Assembly (NCBI RefSeq): GCF_024172165.1
Contig: NZ_JAMZEB010000002.1
Span: 9,398,501 to 9,462,500, forward strand
Reading direction: 5' to 3'
Source of the DNA: Nonomuraea thailandensis
Lineage (GTDB): Bacteria > Actinomycetota > Actinomycetes > Streptosporangiales > Streptosporangiaceae
Length of the DNA stretch: 64,000 nt
A program made the translations under genes and the position numbers. Below the pieces are notes generated by a model that was not told where the DNA came from, did not search any database, and was given only the letters and a program-made list of their open reading frames with translations. Every line of letters starts with the position of its first letter. Position 1 is the first letter of the stretch. Below are positions 16,320 to 24,451 of this stretch, in pieces.

Positions 16320-17130
16320 TCCGGTCGAGCACCACTGCCTTGCGGGTCTCGGCGATGAGTTCCACGAGGTCGGCTACAAGCTTGGGGCTTGCGGCGATGG
16401 TCGCTTGGGCGGTCATGCTGTGCGGACTGCCGTCGAGATCGATCACCGTTGCTCCCGCTTCTCGGGCAATGATGACGCCTGCTGCGGTGTCCCACGGGTT
16501 GTTACTGAGCATGATGGTGGCGTCGATCCTGCCGTGCGCCACCCACGCGAGATCGATCGCGGCTGAGCCGAACATCCGGATGCGCTGGACACGAGCGGCG
16601 AGTTCTTGGGTCAGGGCAAGCCGCGGCCGGTTGCGCTCGTCAGCGTTCTCCCCCACGGCGTAGTCGCCGATCGCCACGATCGCACTCTGCAACTCGCGGG
16701 CATCGCTCACCTGAATCGCGGATCCGTTGGCGACAGCGCCGGACTCTTCAGCCGCCGAGTAGCGGAGGTTGAGGAACGGCAGGTCGATCACACCGAGTGT
16801 GGGCGTGTCCTTGTCGATCAGCCCCAGGGAGGCACCGCAGAGCGGGATGCCGTGTAGAAAATTGGCCGTTCCGTCTACGGGGTCCAGCGCCCACATCAGG
16901 CCGTCGCCCAGGTGACTGACGCCTTCCTCCTCGCCCAGGAATCCGATTTCAGGCGTCTCGCGAGACAGGAATTCCCTTACGGCATCTTCTACGGCGTAGT
17001 CCACCTCTGTCGCCATGTCCCGGTCGCCCTTGGCCGTGATGACGCCGGGAGCCTTGGTGCGGATGATCTGGCTGGCGATCGACACGGCACGTTCAGCGAT
17101 GGGGAGAACAGTCCTGGCGTCGATGGTCAT
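16303..17130 (-). CDS. inositol-monophosphatase-family phosphatase
   Basis: Product of 275 residues with the full Mg2+ site of the family: G66-EEEG, DPVDGTAN at 83-90 and W213-D214 followed by AAGVIIAREAG. Members hydrolyse inositol phosphate, histidinol phosphate, fructose-1,6-bisphosphate or 3'-phosphoadenosine nucleotides; motifs alone do not separate these. The start overlaps the stop of the upstream DUF5919 gene (ATGA), so the two are translationally coupled. The IS481 insertion replaced the last codons: the original end was probably LDRNVAE and is now LDRMSGLT, with the stop codon supplied by the IS. Confidence 0.85.
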   Translation of the reverse strand: MTIDARTVLPIAERAVSIASQIIRTKAPGVITAKGDRDMATEVDYAVEDAVREFLSRETPEIGFLGEEEGVSHLGDGLMWALDPVDGTANFLHGIPLCGASLGLIDKDTPTLGVIDLPFLNLRYSAAEESGAVANGSAIQVSDARELQSAIVAIGDYAVGENADERNRPRLALTQELAARVQRIRMFGSAAIDLAWVAHGRIDATIMLSNNPWDTAAGVIIAREAGATVIDLDGSPHSMTAQATIAASPKLVADLVELIAETRKAVVLDRMSGLT

Positions 17131-17999
17131 ACGGGTTTGCTCCGCTCCCACATATCTCTGAACACCTGGTCGAAGATGGGGAACAGCCCCTCTGCGGCGG
17201 TGTTGTCTTTGATCACAAAGGTAGGTGAATCGACTCCGCGCGCCTGTGGAAGATACGGCTGCACCACGCACAACCCTCGGTCCACGATGATCAGGTTGAA
17301 TCGGATCGTCTCGTCGTAGACGTGGAGTTCAAGGCGTTGGGCCGACGTGGTGTCGAGCCGATCGCGCAGCCTGGTCAGCATGCTGATGTTGAGCGCCGTT
17401 AGGGTCGTCAGGGTGCTGTCGGTGTAGCCCTCTTCTGCTTCGCGGGCGCGGATCGACTGGCCCTTCGGGTCGAGGAAGAGGCAGCGGATGCGCGTGCCTG
17501 AGTCGAGCAGACGCTTGAGCTGATGATCGGGATAGCTCTGGCAGAGGATGTTGAGCGACAGGCCTGCTGCGTTGATCTCCTTCGCGTCGTCGAACATCGA
17601 TGATGCCGGGTATGCGGAGGAGAAGGCCGAGCGGCTACTGAAGACCGCGGTTACATCGGCCATCTGCGGCATGGCGCAGGCGACGATGTCGGGGCCGGCG
17701 CTTCTGGCTGGCTCCGGATCTGTTCTCTGTGCGGGGATCTCGACGGCGGTCGTGGTGAACAGCTCATGTACCGACCTGCCCGGGAACATCGCCTCCAAGA
17801 CGCGGCAGTGGCCTGAGTACGGCAAACCCTTGAGCTCCCCGTTCAGCCATCGGTGGAGCTGTGCCCGGCTCGGCCAACCGCCCTGCAACGACGGGTCCAC
17901 CTTCTTGGCCGCCTTGTCGTACTCCTTACAGAACGTGCTGTAGGTCTGCCAATGGCGTTGCGTCAGGAGAGTCTTCAACAGGATCGGCTGGTCAGTCAT
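17127..17999 (-). CDS. HTH-type protein with DUF5919-like C-terminal domain
   Basis: Product of 290 residues from the ATG at 17999 (an ATG at 18026 would add nine). Residues 5-80 (LLKTLLTQRHWQTYSTF, AQLHRWLNGELKGLPY, VLEAMFPG) are a helix-turn-helix-like module that in actinomycetes is joined to many different effector domains. The C-terminal 160 residues resemble DUF5919 (LNILCQSYPDHQLKRLL, RLELHVYDETIRFNLIIVD); I read a phospholipase-D-like fold without the catalytic HKD motif, which is inference. Coupling to the IMPase gene suggests that one protein senses and the other acts on the same small molecule. Confidence 0.7.
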   Translation of the reverse strand: MTDQPILLKTLLTQRHWQTYSTFCKEYDKAAKKVDPSLQGGWPSRAQLHRWLNGELKGLPYSGHCRVLEAMFPGRSVHELFTTTAVEIPAQRTDPEPARSAGPDIVACAMPQMADVTAVFSSRSAFSSAYPASSMFDDAKEINAAGLSLNILCQSYPDHQLKRLLDSGTRIRCLFLDPKGQSIRAREAEEGYTDSTLTTLTALNISMLTRLRDRLDTTSAQRLELHVYDETIRFNLIIVDRGLCVVQPYLPQARGVDSPTFVIKDNTAAEGLFPIFDQVFRDMWERSKPV

Positions 18000-18046
18000 G
18001 ATCCGCGCCTCGGGCTGGGGTGCCATATAGGCCCAGGTTAGCGACA

Positions 18047-18087
18047 GAGACGGGCTCGGACGAGACTAAGAGGAGACGAAAAGAGAC
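18047..18087 (-). promoter_or_regulatory. four GAGAC repeats upstream of the DUF5919 gene
   Basis: GAGAC occurs at 18047, 18062, 18073 and 18083, the last three spaced 10-11 bp and so on one helix face. The position just upstream of the DUF5919 gene fits an operator array, perhaps autoregulatory. Confidence 0.4.
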
Positions 18088-18317
18088 GAGTCGATTACAG
18101 ACGGTACTCACGAGCGATCGAGACGTGACAAGTCCTCGGGCAATCCTCGTTGCATGACTGCGCCGTGTAACTCCTGCTCAGGGCGAGGCTGGAAGTACAT
18201 CAGCCTCCGCCGGGCCGTGGTGGTGGCCGAGAACAACTCAGGCGATACCGCTCCTGATGACCGACACCGCGATGACTGCTGGCGGTGCAGCGGGACCGGA
18301 CGGGCGGGTGCGCTGCT

Positions 18318-18608
18318 GTGAACGTCTACGTCGGCTGCTCTGCGCCTCACGTGGGTCCACCTCGGCCAAACTGCATGCGCCTGGTCTGGCGGGAGGTGGT
18401 ACGCGAGCAGGGTCCGCCGCGCGTGATCGAGTTCACCTGCGAGTGCGAGGACGTCATCTACGAACGGTGTCGTGAGGGTGGCCTTGTCTACATCCGTCGG
18501 ACTACGCGTCTCGATGGAGTGGTGCAGCAGATTCACGAGACGTATCGCTGGCGGTCCAAGGAGGCGCAAGACGTCTGGATTGCTCTCCTCAACGGTGAGG
18601 CTCGATAG
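18318..18608 (+). CDS. small hypothetical AICE protein
   Basis: Product of 96 residues from a GTG at 18318 (VNVYVGCSAPHVGPPRPNC). Four cysteines, including the CECED pair, and the pattern RLVWREVVREQG, YIRRTTRLDGVVQQIHETYRW look like a small globular protein, possibly metal-binding. It lies just ahead of the gntR gene and is transcribed the same way. No family recognised; an opposing long frame (18108-18749) is a shadow. Confidence 0.5.
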   Translation: MNVYVGCSAPHVGPPRPNCMRLVWREVVREQGPPRVIEFTCECEDVIYERCREGGLVYIRRTTRLDGVVQQIHETYRWRSKEAQDVWIALLNGEAR

Positions 18609-18747
18609 GCGGGCGCGGCGGATGGCGAGTTCAGGGATGCCATTGCGGCGCGTCTTGGCGCTGGTGGAGGGGCTGTCTGTGGCGCAGTCAGATGGTTCCT
18701 CCACCAGCTCGTACGCTTCCTGTAGCTGAGGGGAAGACAGGCTGTCC

Positions 18748-18779
18748 AACTCGAACTAGGCTTTACGACAAGTCGAGTT
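18748..18779 (+). promoter_or_regulatory. inverted AACTCGA/TCGAGTT operator ahead of gntR
   Basis: 7-bp perfect arms (18748-18754, 18773-18779) 18 bp apart and ending 14 bp before the gntR start. The same half-sites occur at the promoter of the Pra-like gene (19948 and 19992), so the GntR protein probably represses both. Confidence 0.6.
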
Positions 18780-18793
18780 GTTGGGTGGTCGTC

Positions 18794-19525
18794 ATGTCGT
18801 CCGAAGAGTTCGCGCCCCCGAAGTACGCCCAGATCGTGCAGACGATCAGGCAGAAGATCGCGGACGGGACCTATCCGCCCGGCTCTCTGCTGCCCTCCGA
18901 GACGCAACTCGTCCGCGAGTTCAGGGTGAGCCGGCCGACCGTCGTTCGCGCCCTCCAAGTTCTCCAGCTCCGTGGAGTCATCGAACGGGAGCACGGCAAG
19001 GGGTCCTTCGTGAAGGCCGCGCCACCAGGCGCCGCTCACCAGACTCCCCGTCCGGGCAGGGCCGTCCTCGACCGCGTGGAGGTGGACGAGAACTGCACTG
19101 TCATCGAGGCTGGATCGCTCGCAGCCAGCGCTGCGGTCGCGAAGCTTCTGGACGTGCCGGAGGGATCCGCGGTGGTGCGGCGTCGGGTTCTCTTTCGCGA
19201 CGATGAGCGGCCGACCGACCTGTTCACCGTGTGGTGCCCGGCGCATCAGGCCGAAGAGACACAGCTCGGTGAAGCCCAGCCGCTCACCGTTGGCATCAGA
19301 GAGCATCTTCGGGCGAGCAAGGGTGTCAAGCTTCAGCACGTCGTCGAGCGGCTGAGCGCTCGACACCCTTCGTCAGACGAAGCCAAGCTCATGGAGGTCC
19401 GCAAGAACGCGCCCGTCCTCGGGGTGCTGGCCAGTGTCTTCAACGGAGGAGGACGGCCCGTGCTTGTCGTGGACCTCGTTCTACCCGGCGACCTCCATGA
19501 GCTAGAGGACTCCTACTCCCTCTAA
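18794..19525 (+). CDS. GntR/HutC-family repressor of the AICE
   Basis: Product of 243 residues. Residues 8-75 are a GntR winged helix (YAQIVQTIRQKIADGTYPPG, LPSETQLVREFRVSRPTVVR). The rest is a UTRA-type effector domain typical of the HutC subfamily, and the short helix-strand pattern ends PVLVVDLVLPG. In pSAM2-type elements the equivalent protein (KorSA) keeps the activator gene silent. The palindromes flanking this gene and the Pra-like gene fit that role. Confidence 0.85.
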   Translation: MSSEEFAPPKYAQIVQTIRQKIADGTYPPGSLLPSETQLVREFRVSRPTVVRALQVLQLRGVIEREHGKGSFVKAAPPGAAHQTPRPGRAVLDRVEVDENCTVIEAGSLAASAAVAKLLDVPEGSAVVRRRVLFRDDERPTDLFTVWCPAHQAEETQLGEAQPLTVGIREHLRASKGVKLQHVVERLSARHPSSDEAKLMEVRKNAPVLGVLASVFNGGGRPVLVVDLVLPGDLHELEDSYSL

Positions 19526-19526
19526 T

Positions 19527-19832
19527 TTATAGTCCGTTTCTGCGGCGTTCTTGTTCCTCTTTCCAGGCCCGGCTTCGCGCGATTCTCCGCATGAGGGCTT
19601 TCTCTTCCTTCTCGGTCAGCTTGTGTCTGGCTAGCTGCCGATTGCGTGCTTTGCTCTTGGCGACTTCGATCCACCGCGTCCCCCGCACGCCTGGTGGCAG
19701 CCCCATGGGCTCGTCGTCGGGCTCGCTCCTGATCGACATGTTGCGAGCGTGGTTGAGGTCGTACCGTAATTTCGAGATCTCGCACTCCTTGCACGGTCCC
19801 ATATCGGCGCGACTGCCACATGGTCCCCGCAC
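19527..19832 (-). CDS. small basic protein with Cys pair, AICE
   Basis: Product of up to 101 residues from a GTG; an ATG at 19802 (MGPCKECEISKLRYDL) is equally likely. The C-terminal half is a very basic helix (RRIARSRAWKEEQERRR), suggesting nucleic-acid binding. It converges on gntR with one base between the stop codons. The CxxC near the start could be half a zinc site. No family recognised. Confidence 0.4.
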   Translation of the reverse strand: MRGPCGSRADMGPCKECEISKLRYDLNHARNMSIRSEPDDEPMGLPPGVRGTRWIEVAKSKARNRQLARHKLTEKEEKALMRRIARSRAWKEEQERRRNGL

Positions 19833-19956
19833 GAGCTTTGGAGATCACGTGGAGTTGATCGTCATTTGAACCGATCCATCCGCTATGCCGCAATGGCTTA
19901 TGGATGGATTTGTCATAGCCTCATAAAAGATCTTGAAGAAATCCCGCTAACTCGTG

Positions 19957-19985
19957 TTGTCAAGCCCCTGACCTGCGGGTACTTT
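19957..19985 (+). promoter_or_regulatory. sigma-70-like promoter of the Pra-like gene
   Basis: TTGTCA (-35, 19957-19962) and TACTTT (-10, 19980-19985) with a 17-bp spacer, in an AT-richer stretch just ahead of the AICE activator gene. GntR half-sites overlap the -35 box (19948-19961). Confidence 0.5.
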
Positions 19986-19991
19986 CATGAC

Positions 19992-20009
19992 AACTCGACA
20001 AGACGAGTT
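19992..20009 (+). promoter_or_regulatory. GntR operator at the Pra-like promoter
   Basis: Perfect palindrome AACTCG-ACAAGA-CGAGTT just downstream of the -10 box, where the transcription start should be. It shares half-sites with the sequence ahead of gntR, so this is the expected repression point for the element. Confidence 0.65.
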
Positions 20010-20041
20010 AGCGACAAGACGACTAGCTAGGAGTAAGCCTC

Positions 20042-20452
20042 ATGGCACTGCAAGGTCCCATCCCCGTCACGTTCGACATGGTCTTCCCGCACGGCTGCTA
20101 CATCGTGGGGGACGTCGAGCCCGTCAAGGACTTCGACGCCTCGACCAACGGGCGCTTCGTCCAGACCCGCGACAAGCAGAGCGGAGAGCTCGTCTGGCAG
20201 GTCAGCGTCATGGACGCCGACCCGACACTCAAGGCGGCTCAGAAGACCGTCTCCGTCAAGATTCTCAGCCCGGTGCAGCCGGTTCCCCCGGCCCCGATGG
20301 CCGGACTGCCGTTCACGCCGGTCGAGTTCGACCACATGACCGCAACGCCGTACGTCAACCAGGCCGGAAGGCTGGCGTACTCGATCAAGGTGCGCGAGAT
20401 GCGCGCTCCTCGCCCGACCGGTAAGCCCACGGCTGCCAAGGACGCGGCGTGA
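20042..20452 (+). CDS. Pra-like replication/excision activator
   Basis: Product of 136 residues beginning MALQGPIPVTFDMVFPHGCY. This sequence style (VGDVEPVKDFDASTNGRFVQ, QVSVMDADP) is what I know as the plasmid replication, integration and excision activator of actinomycete AICEs, related in role to Pra of pSAM2. AGGAG lies upstream. It is the first gene of the run rep-xis-int and follows two GntR-type sites, consistent with being the switch. The C-terminal 20 residues are basic and disordered. Confidence 0.7.
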   Translation: MALQGPIPVTFDMVFPHGCYIVGDVEPVKDFDASTNGRFVQTRDKQSGELVWQVSVMDADPTLKAAQKTVSVKILSPVQPVPPAPMAGLPFTPVEFDHMTATPYVNQAGRLAYSIKVREMRAPRPTGKPTAAKDAA

Positions 20453-20727
20453 TGGGGCGGCAGAAGGCCCGTCCGGTCAGCACAATCGCTCTCAAGGTCG
20501 GCCAGGGCGCTGACGTGCGGAACCATCCGTACCCGCAGCGGTCGCCGGTCCTGGGGCTCGTCTTCGGCGGTACGCAGGTGCTCGTCACCACGTCGGCCAA
20601 CGATCACGTCACCCTCGACGACGTCGAGTTTGCTCGGACTCTGGCGCGAGAGGCCGCCATGTTCGCCGGAGCGGTGGAGCGCATGTTCCACGGCCTGCCG
20701 AACGGGCTGGGGGTGGCGGGTCAATGA
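20452..20727 (+). CDS. small AICE protein, unknown
   Basis: Product of 91 residues. The ATG at 20452 overlaps the preceding stop (TGATG). The core is beta-rich (SPVLGLVFGGTQVLVTTS), followed by a helix LDDVEFARTLAREAAMFAGAVERM. Position between the activator and Tra suggests an accessory of transfer or replication. No family recognised. Confidence 0.6.
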   Translation: MGRQKARPVSTIALKVGQGADVRNHPYPQRSPVLGLVFGGTQVLVTTSANDHVTLDDVEFARTLAREAAMFAGAVERMFHGLPNGLGVAGQ

Positions 20728-21026
20728 CGCTCAGCCCGTACACCTACGTCACCGTCTCCCTACGTCCCGATCAGCCGTCGCGGTTCAGCATCGCCTTCTG
20801 CTCGGCGGAGCTGCGGGCGCGCGCCTGGCTCGGAGAGAACGGCAGGCCCTGCTTCGACCTCGACACCTCAGACGCTGCGGTGACCGTCTCGACCTCGGGA
20901 CCGGTGACCGACGACGACCTGACCGTTGCTCGCGAGATCTTCAACGCCGCCGCTCGCTATCTGGCTGACTGCGAGCGGCTGCACTCCGGCGAGTCAGGCA
21001 AGGCCACCGACGGCGAGGCGGCCTGA
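20724..21026 (+). CDS. small AICE protein, unknown
   Basis: Product of 100 residues, overlapping the preceding gene by ATGA. It shares its general layout with that gene: beta strands first, then a helix ending in an Ala-rich stretch (TVAREIFNAAARYLADCERL). The two may be distant paralogues. Function unknown. Confidence 0.6.
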   Translation: MTLSPYTYVTVSLRPDQPSRFSIAFCSAELRARAWLGENGRPCFDLDTSDAAVTVSTSGPVTDDDLTVAREIFNAAARYLADCERLHSGESGKATDGEAA

Positions 21027-21114
21027 TGCTCAGCGGGGCCGCAGGAAGCGGCAACTTCCGGCGGCCCCTCGGTCTTCCGCACACACGCGACATGCATGGA
21101 AGGACTTCACCCTA

Positions 21115-22524
21115 ATGTTCAAGAGAATGCCCGGCGACGAGCCGCACCGCATCGTCTCGACCACCCCTGACACGGCGGTGGTCTTCAAACCGGCCGTGGT
21201 GCAGACCCCGGCCATCATCACTCTGGTCATCTTCATCGCCCGGTTCGTAGCCGGCCTCTTCCGTCTGGTCTGGCGGCATCCCGTCGCGCTGGCGGCGATC
21301 GCCGTTCCTACTGGGCTCTGCCTCGTGTACGGCTGGCGCGTCGCGCTGCTGCTCGTCGTTCCCGCTCTCGTGGCCATGGGCGCCTGGGCGATCCTCGACA
21401 GGCCGACGTTCGCGCGGTGCATCGGCTGGCGGCTGGTCGCCTTCGCACGCTGGTTCTGGATCTATCGGCGGCACTGGCAACCGGTCATGACCGTCGCCGG
21501 GCTGGCTCGGCACATACGCGGACGAGAGTACGTTCCGCGGCTGGTCAAGGTCACCTCCGACTCCTGGGCCGATCGGCTCACCGTCCGCATGCTCGACGGC
21601 CAAGCGGTCAAGGACTGGTCCGACAGGATCGAGAACCTGTCCCACGGCTTCGGGTCGGAAAGTTGTCGGGTCGCGGTGGCCAGGGCCGGTCAGCTCGTGC
21701 TGACCTTCCCACGTCACGATCCGCTGGCCACGCCGATTGCAGCGCTACCGATCCCGGATACCCCGACTGTCGGGGCGGTCGAGATCGGCCGGCAAGAGGA
21801 CGGCTCGCCGTGGCTCCTCCGGCTGCACGGGACTCATGTCCTCGTCGCCGGGGCCACGGGGGCGGGCAAGGGCTCGATCATCTGGTCAGCGATTCGTGGC
21901 CTCATGCCTGCCATGCATGCGGGCCTGGTCGAGATCTGGGCGCTCGACCCGAAGCTGATGGAGCTGTCGTACGGCAGGGCTCTCTTCGGCGGCCGGTACG
22001 CGGCTGATCCCGCTGACTGCGCTGACCTGCTCGACGAGGCCGTGAGTGTCATGCAGAAGCGTGCCGCTCGCTTCGCCGGGATTCAGCGATCACACACACC
22101 CACTCTCGACGACCCGTTCGTTCTGGTCGTGGTCGATGAGGTGGCCTTCCTGACCGCCTACCAGTCCGACAGGCAGCTCAGGCAGCGCATCTCGGCTGCT
22201 CTGGCCACGCTGACCACTCAGGGACGCGCGGTCGGCGTTGGCGTCCTGGCGGCTCTCCAGGACCCTCGCAAGGAGGTCATGAACATTCGCAACCTCTTCC
22301 CGGACAAGATCGCTCTACGGCTCGACGAATCGGAGCAGGTGGACATGGTGCTCGGTGACGGGGCTAGAGATCGCGGTGCGCTGGCCGATCGCATCTCTCC
22401 TCGTCCAGAGCGGGGAGCGGGCGTCGGGTACGTGCGGCTGGAGACCAGTCCTGATCCGATTCGCGTCCGGGCCGCGTACGTCTCCGACGATGACATCCGC
22501 GCGATGGTCGGTGAGGTCCGATGA
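21115..22524 (+). CDS. tra: FtsK/SpoIIIE-type DNA translocase, Tra
   Basis: Product of 469 residues from an ATG behind AAGGA. Transmembrane segments lie near residues 35-95 (TPAIITLVIFIARFVAG, VALLLVVPALVAMGAW), followed by an FtsK motor with Walker A GATGAGKGS near residue 245 and Walker B VLVVVDEVA near 340. In pSAM2-type elements this single protein forms a hexameric pore and moves double-stranded DNA between mycelia. A frame continuing upstream to 20926 is not coding. It couples to the next small gene by an ATGA overlap. Confidence 0.85.
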   Translation: MFKRMPGDEPHRIVSTTPDTAVVFKPAVVQTPAIITLVIFIARFVAGLFRLVWRHPVALAAIAVPTGLCLVYGWRVALLLVVPALVAMGAWAILDRPTFARCIGWRLVAFARWFWIYRRHWQPVMTVAGLARHIRGREYVPRLVKVTSDSWADRLTVRMLDGQAVKDWSDRIENLSHGFGSESCRVAVARAGQLVLTFPRHDPLATPIAALPIPDTPTVGAVEIGRQEDGSPWLLRLHGTHVLVAGATGAGKGSIIWSAIRGLMPAMHAGLVEIWALDPKLMELSYGRALFGGRYAADPADCADLLDEAVSVMQKRAARFAGIQRSHTPTLDDPFVLVVVDEVAFLTAYQSDRQLRQRISAALATLTTQGRAVGVGVLAALQDPRKEVMNIRNLFPDKIALRLDESEQVDMVLGDGARDRGALADRISPRPERGAGVGYVRLETSPDPIRVRAAYVSDDDIRAMVGEVR

Positions 22525-22673
22525 CACTGGCTCACTTTCTCGACGGCCTCCGCTGCGCCTCCTGCGGCGTGCTGAATGTCCTCTGGCTCGACGCGATGCG
22601 CGGCCTGGTCGAGTGCTCCGAGTGCGGACAGATCGCGCTCACGTTCCCCGAGGTTGGAGAGGAGGTTCGTTGA
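22521..22673 (+). CDS. 50-residue zinc-ribbon protein
   Basis: A short gene between tra and rep: MTLAHFLDGLRCASCGVLNV, then CSECGQIALTF. Two CxxC pairs (CASC, CSEC) spaced 22 residues make a zinc ribbon. The ATG overlaps the tra stop (ATGA) and the stop overlaps the rep TTG (TTGA), so it is embedded in a translationally coupled chain and very likely real. Confidence 0.75.
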   Translation: MTLAHFLDGLRCASCGVLNVLWLDAMRGLVECSECGQIALTFPEVGEEVR

Positions 22674-24232
22674 TCGACCGCAAGACTCCGCGAGCCATCC
22701 GCATGGCTCAACCGCTCGCCCGCGACGTGGCCGAGGAGATCGCCAAGCTTCACGGCGTCTGCATCCGTCCCGTGGCGCTCAAGCGGCTCGACATGACGAC
22801 CGGCAAGTCAGAGATCGTCGATGTCCCGTGCGGCTCGCCGCTGGATAGCAAGTGTCCTCCGTGCGCCAAGCGCAACCGGCAGCTTCGGATGGCGCAGTGC
22901 CGGGAGGGATGGCACCTCGATGAGGAGCCGATCATCACGCCCGACGAGGCGACCGATGGGCAGCGCTGGCTCGTCGAGTTCCGGGCCGACATGCAGGCCA
23001 AGCGCGACGAGGAGGAAAAGGCCGGCGGCGACACCTCCGACTTGGACGCTGTGCTCACCGGGCTCGACGTCGAGATCAACGAGGCCGGGATGCGCGGGAA
23101 CGTGCTGGGCCGCACGGGCTCCAAGCGGGTCCGCTCGACCAAGCGCCGCCAGGACGCACCTGACCTGCCCAAGCGGAAGATGGCCAGCACGACCCTGGGC
23201 CGGACCTTTGAAGGGGCGGACGGCAAGACCTACCGGCCTTCTCTGTTCGTCACGCTCACCCTGCCGAGCTACGGCAAGATCATGAATGGCGCTCCCGTCG
23301 ATCCGGACACGTACGACTACGTTCGGGCGGCTCGTGACGCGCTGCACTTCTCCAAGCTCGTGGACCGGTTCGTGCAGAACCTTCGCCGGGTCGCTGGCTA
23401 CGACGTGCAGTACTTCGCCACGGTGGAGCCTCAGAAGCGACTCGCCCCGCACCTGCACATGGCCGTCCGGGGCACTCTGCCGCGCGCCGAGATGAAGCAG
23501 ATCGCGGCGGCGACCTATCACCAGGTCTGGTGGCCTCAGGCCAATGAAGCCCGTTTCGAGGGTGACCACCTGCCCATCTGGAACGACGGCTACGTGGACC
23601 CCGACACGGGCGAGGTCCTGCCCACCTGGGACGAAGCTCTCGACCAGCTCGGCGACGAGCCCATGCACGTGATCCGCTTCGGCGATCAGGTGGACGTCAA
23701 GGGCGTGCTCGCCGGGTCGCCGGACGCCGATCAGTGCATCCGGTACCTGTCCAAGTACCTGACGAAGAGCCTCGGCGAGACCCTGGACGGTCAGGCTCAG
23801 CGGGAGCACGCGGCCCGCTTCGTCGATGCCCTGCGCTACGAGCCGTGCTCGCCGACCTGCCCGAACTGGCTGCGGTACGGCGTTCAGCCCAAGAACGCCA
23901 AGCCGGGGATGGTTCCCGGCCGCTGCCGGTCCAAGGCTCACAAGCCCGAACACCTCGGCTACGCCGGTCGCCGGGTCCTCGTCTCCCGGAAGTGGAGCAA
24001 CAAGACGCTCGCCGAGCACAAGCAGGACCGCCGTACCTGGGTTCTGGAAGCGCTCGGCCAGGCCGACGAGCCCACCGACCCGCACCGCTACGTCTGGCAG
24101 CCGGTCAGGCCCGGCGATCCCGATGTCTCGCCGATCGGCGTACGGCTCCTTCGATCCATCGCCGAACGCCAGCGATGGCGTGCCCACCTGAGACGGCTCG
24201 AAGAACTTTCGGCAACTCCACAGGCAGCCTGA
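22670..24232 (+). CDS. rep: RepSA-type replication initiator
   Basis: Product of 520 residues from a TTG preceded by GGAGAGGAGG. A cysteine cluster near residue 57 (CGSP...CPPCAKRN) is followed by a charged insert. Three rolling-circle motifs are visible: FVTLTLPSYG (motif 1), APHLHMAVRG with the HxH metal pair (motif 2) and IRYLSKYLTKSLG with the candidate nicking tyrosines (motif 3). Such proteins let excised AICEs replicate by rolling circle. Upstream in-frame sequence to 22355 is not coding. Confidence 0.85.
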   Translation: MIDRKTPRAIRMAQPLARDVAEEIAKLHGVCIRPVALKRLDMTTGKSEIVDVPCGSPLDSKCPPCAKRNRQLRMAQCREGWHLDEEPIITPDEATDGQRWLVEFRADMQAKRDEEEKAGGDTSDLDAVLTGLDVEINEAGMRGNVLGRTGSKRVRSTKRRQDAPDLPKRKMASTTLGRTFEGADGKTYRPSLFVTLTLPSYGKIMNGAPVDPDTYDYVRAARDALHFSKLVDRFVQNLRRVAGYDVQYFATVEPQKRLAPHLHMAVRGTLPRAEMKQIAAATYHQVWWPQANEARFEGDHLPIWNDGYVDPDTGEVLPTWDEALDQLGDEPMHVIRFGDQVDVKGVLAGSPDADQCIRYLSKYLTKSLGETLDGQAQREHAARFVDALRYEPCSPTCPNWLRYGVQPKNAKPGMVPGRCRSKAHKPEHLGYAGRRVLVSRKWSNKTLAEHKQDRRTWVLEALGQADEPTDPHRYVWQPVRPGDPDVSPIGVRLLRSIAERQRWRAHLRRLEELSATPQAA

Positions 24233-24244
24233 GAGGAGGAGATC

Positions 24245-24451
24245 TTGGACCAACTGTTCACCGTCCCGGAAGCGGCCGAACTGCTCAGCACCTCGGTTCG
24301 CTTCGTCCGCCGACTGATCGCCGAACGCCGCATCGAGTTCGTGAAGGTCGGAAGGCACGTCCGCATCCGAGAGTCCGCACTGATCGCCTTCGTCGTCGCC
24401 GGGACCGTCGCGCCCATGACGACCTTCGACGCAACCGGGAGGGCCGCCTGA
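24245..24451 (+). CDS. xis: excisionase, MerR-like helix-turn-helix
   Basis: Product of 68 residues from a TTG behind GAGGAGGAG. The winged helix-turn-helix (FTVPEAAELLSTSVRFVRRL, RRIEFVKVGRHVRIRESAL) is the excisionase type. It should bind beside the att site and bias Int toward excision. It overlaps int by TGATG, as in most AICEs. Confidence 0.8.
   Translation: MDQLFTVPEAAELLSTSVRFVRRLIAERRIEFVKVGRHVRIRESALIAFVVAGTVAPMTTFDATGRAA

Noticed and set aside
18108..18749. 213-residue minus-strand frame across the AICE
   Set aside because: Covers the plus-strand gene at 18318 and lacks protein-like composition.
20926..21114. N-terminal extension of tra
   Set aside because: Read in the shadow of the preceding gene; the ATG at 21115 has a ribosome site and a natural start.
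22355..22669. N-terminal extension of rep
   Set aside because: Lies within tra and the zinc-ribbon gene; the TTG at 22670 has a strong GGAGAGGAGG.
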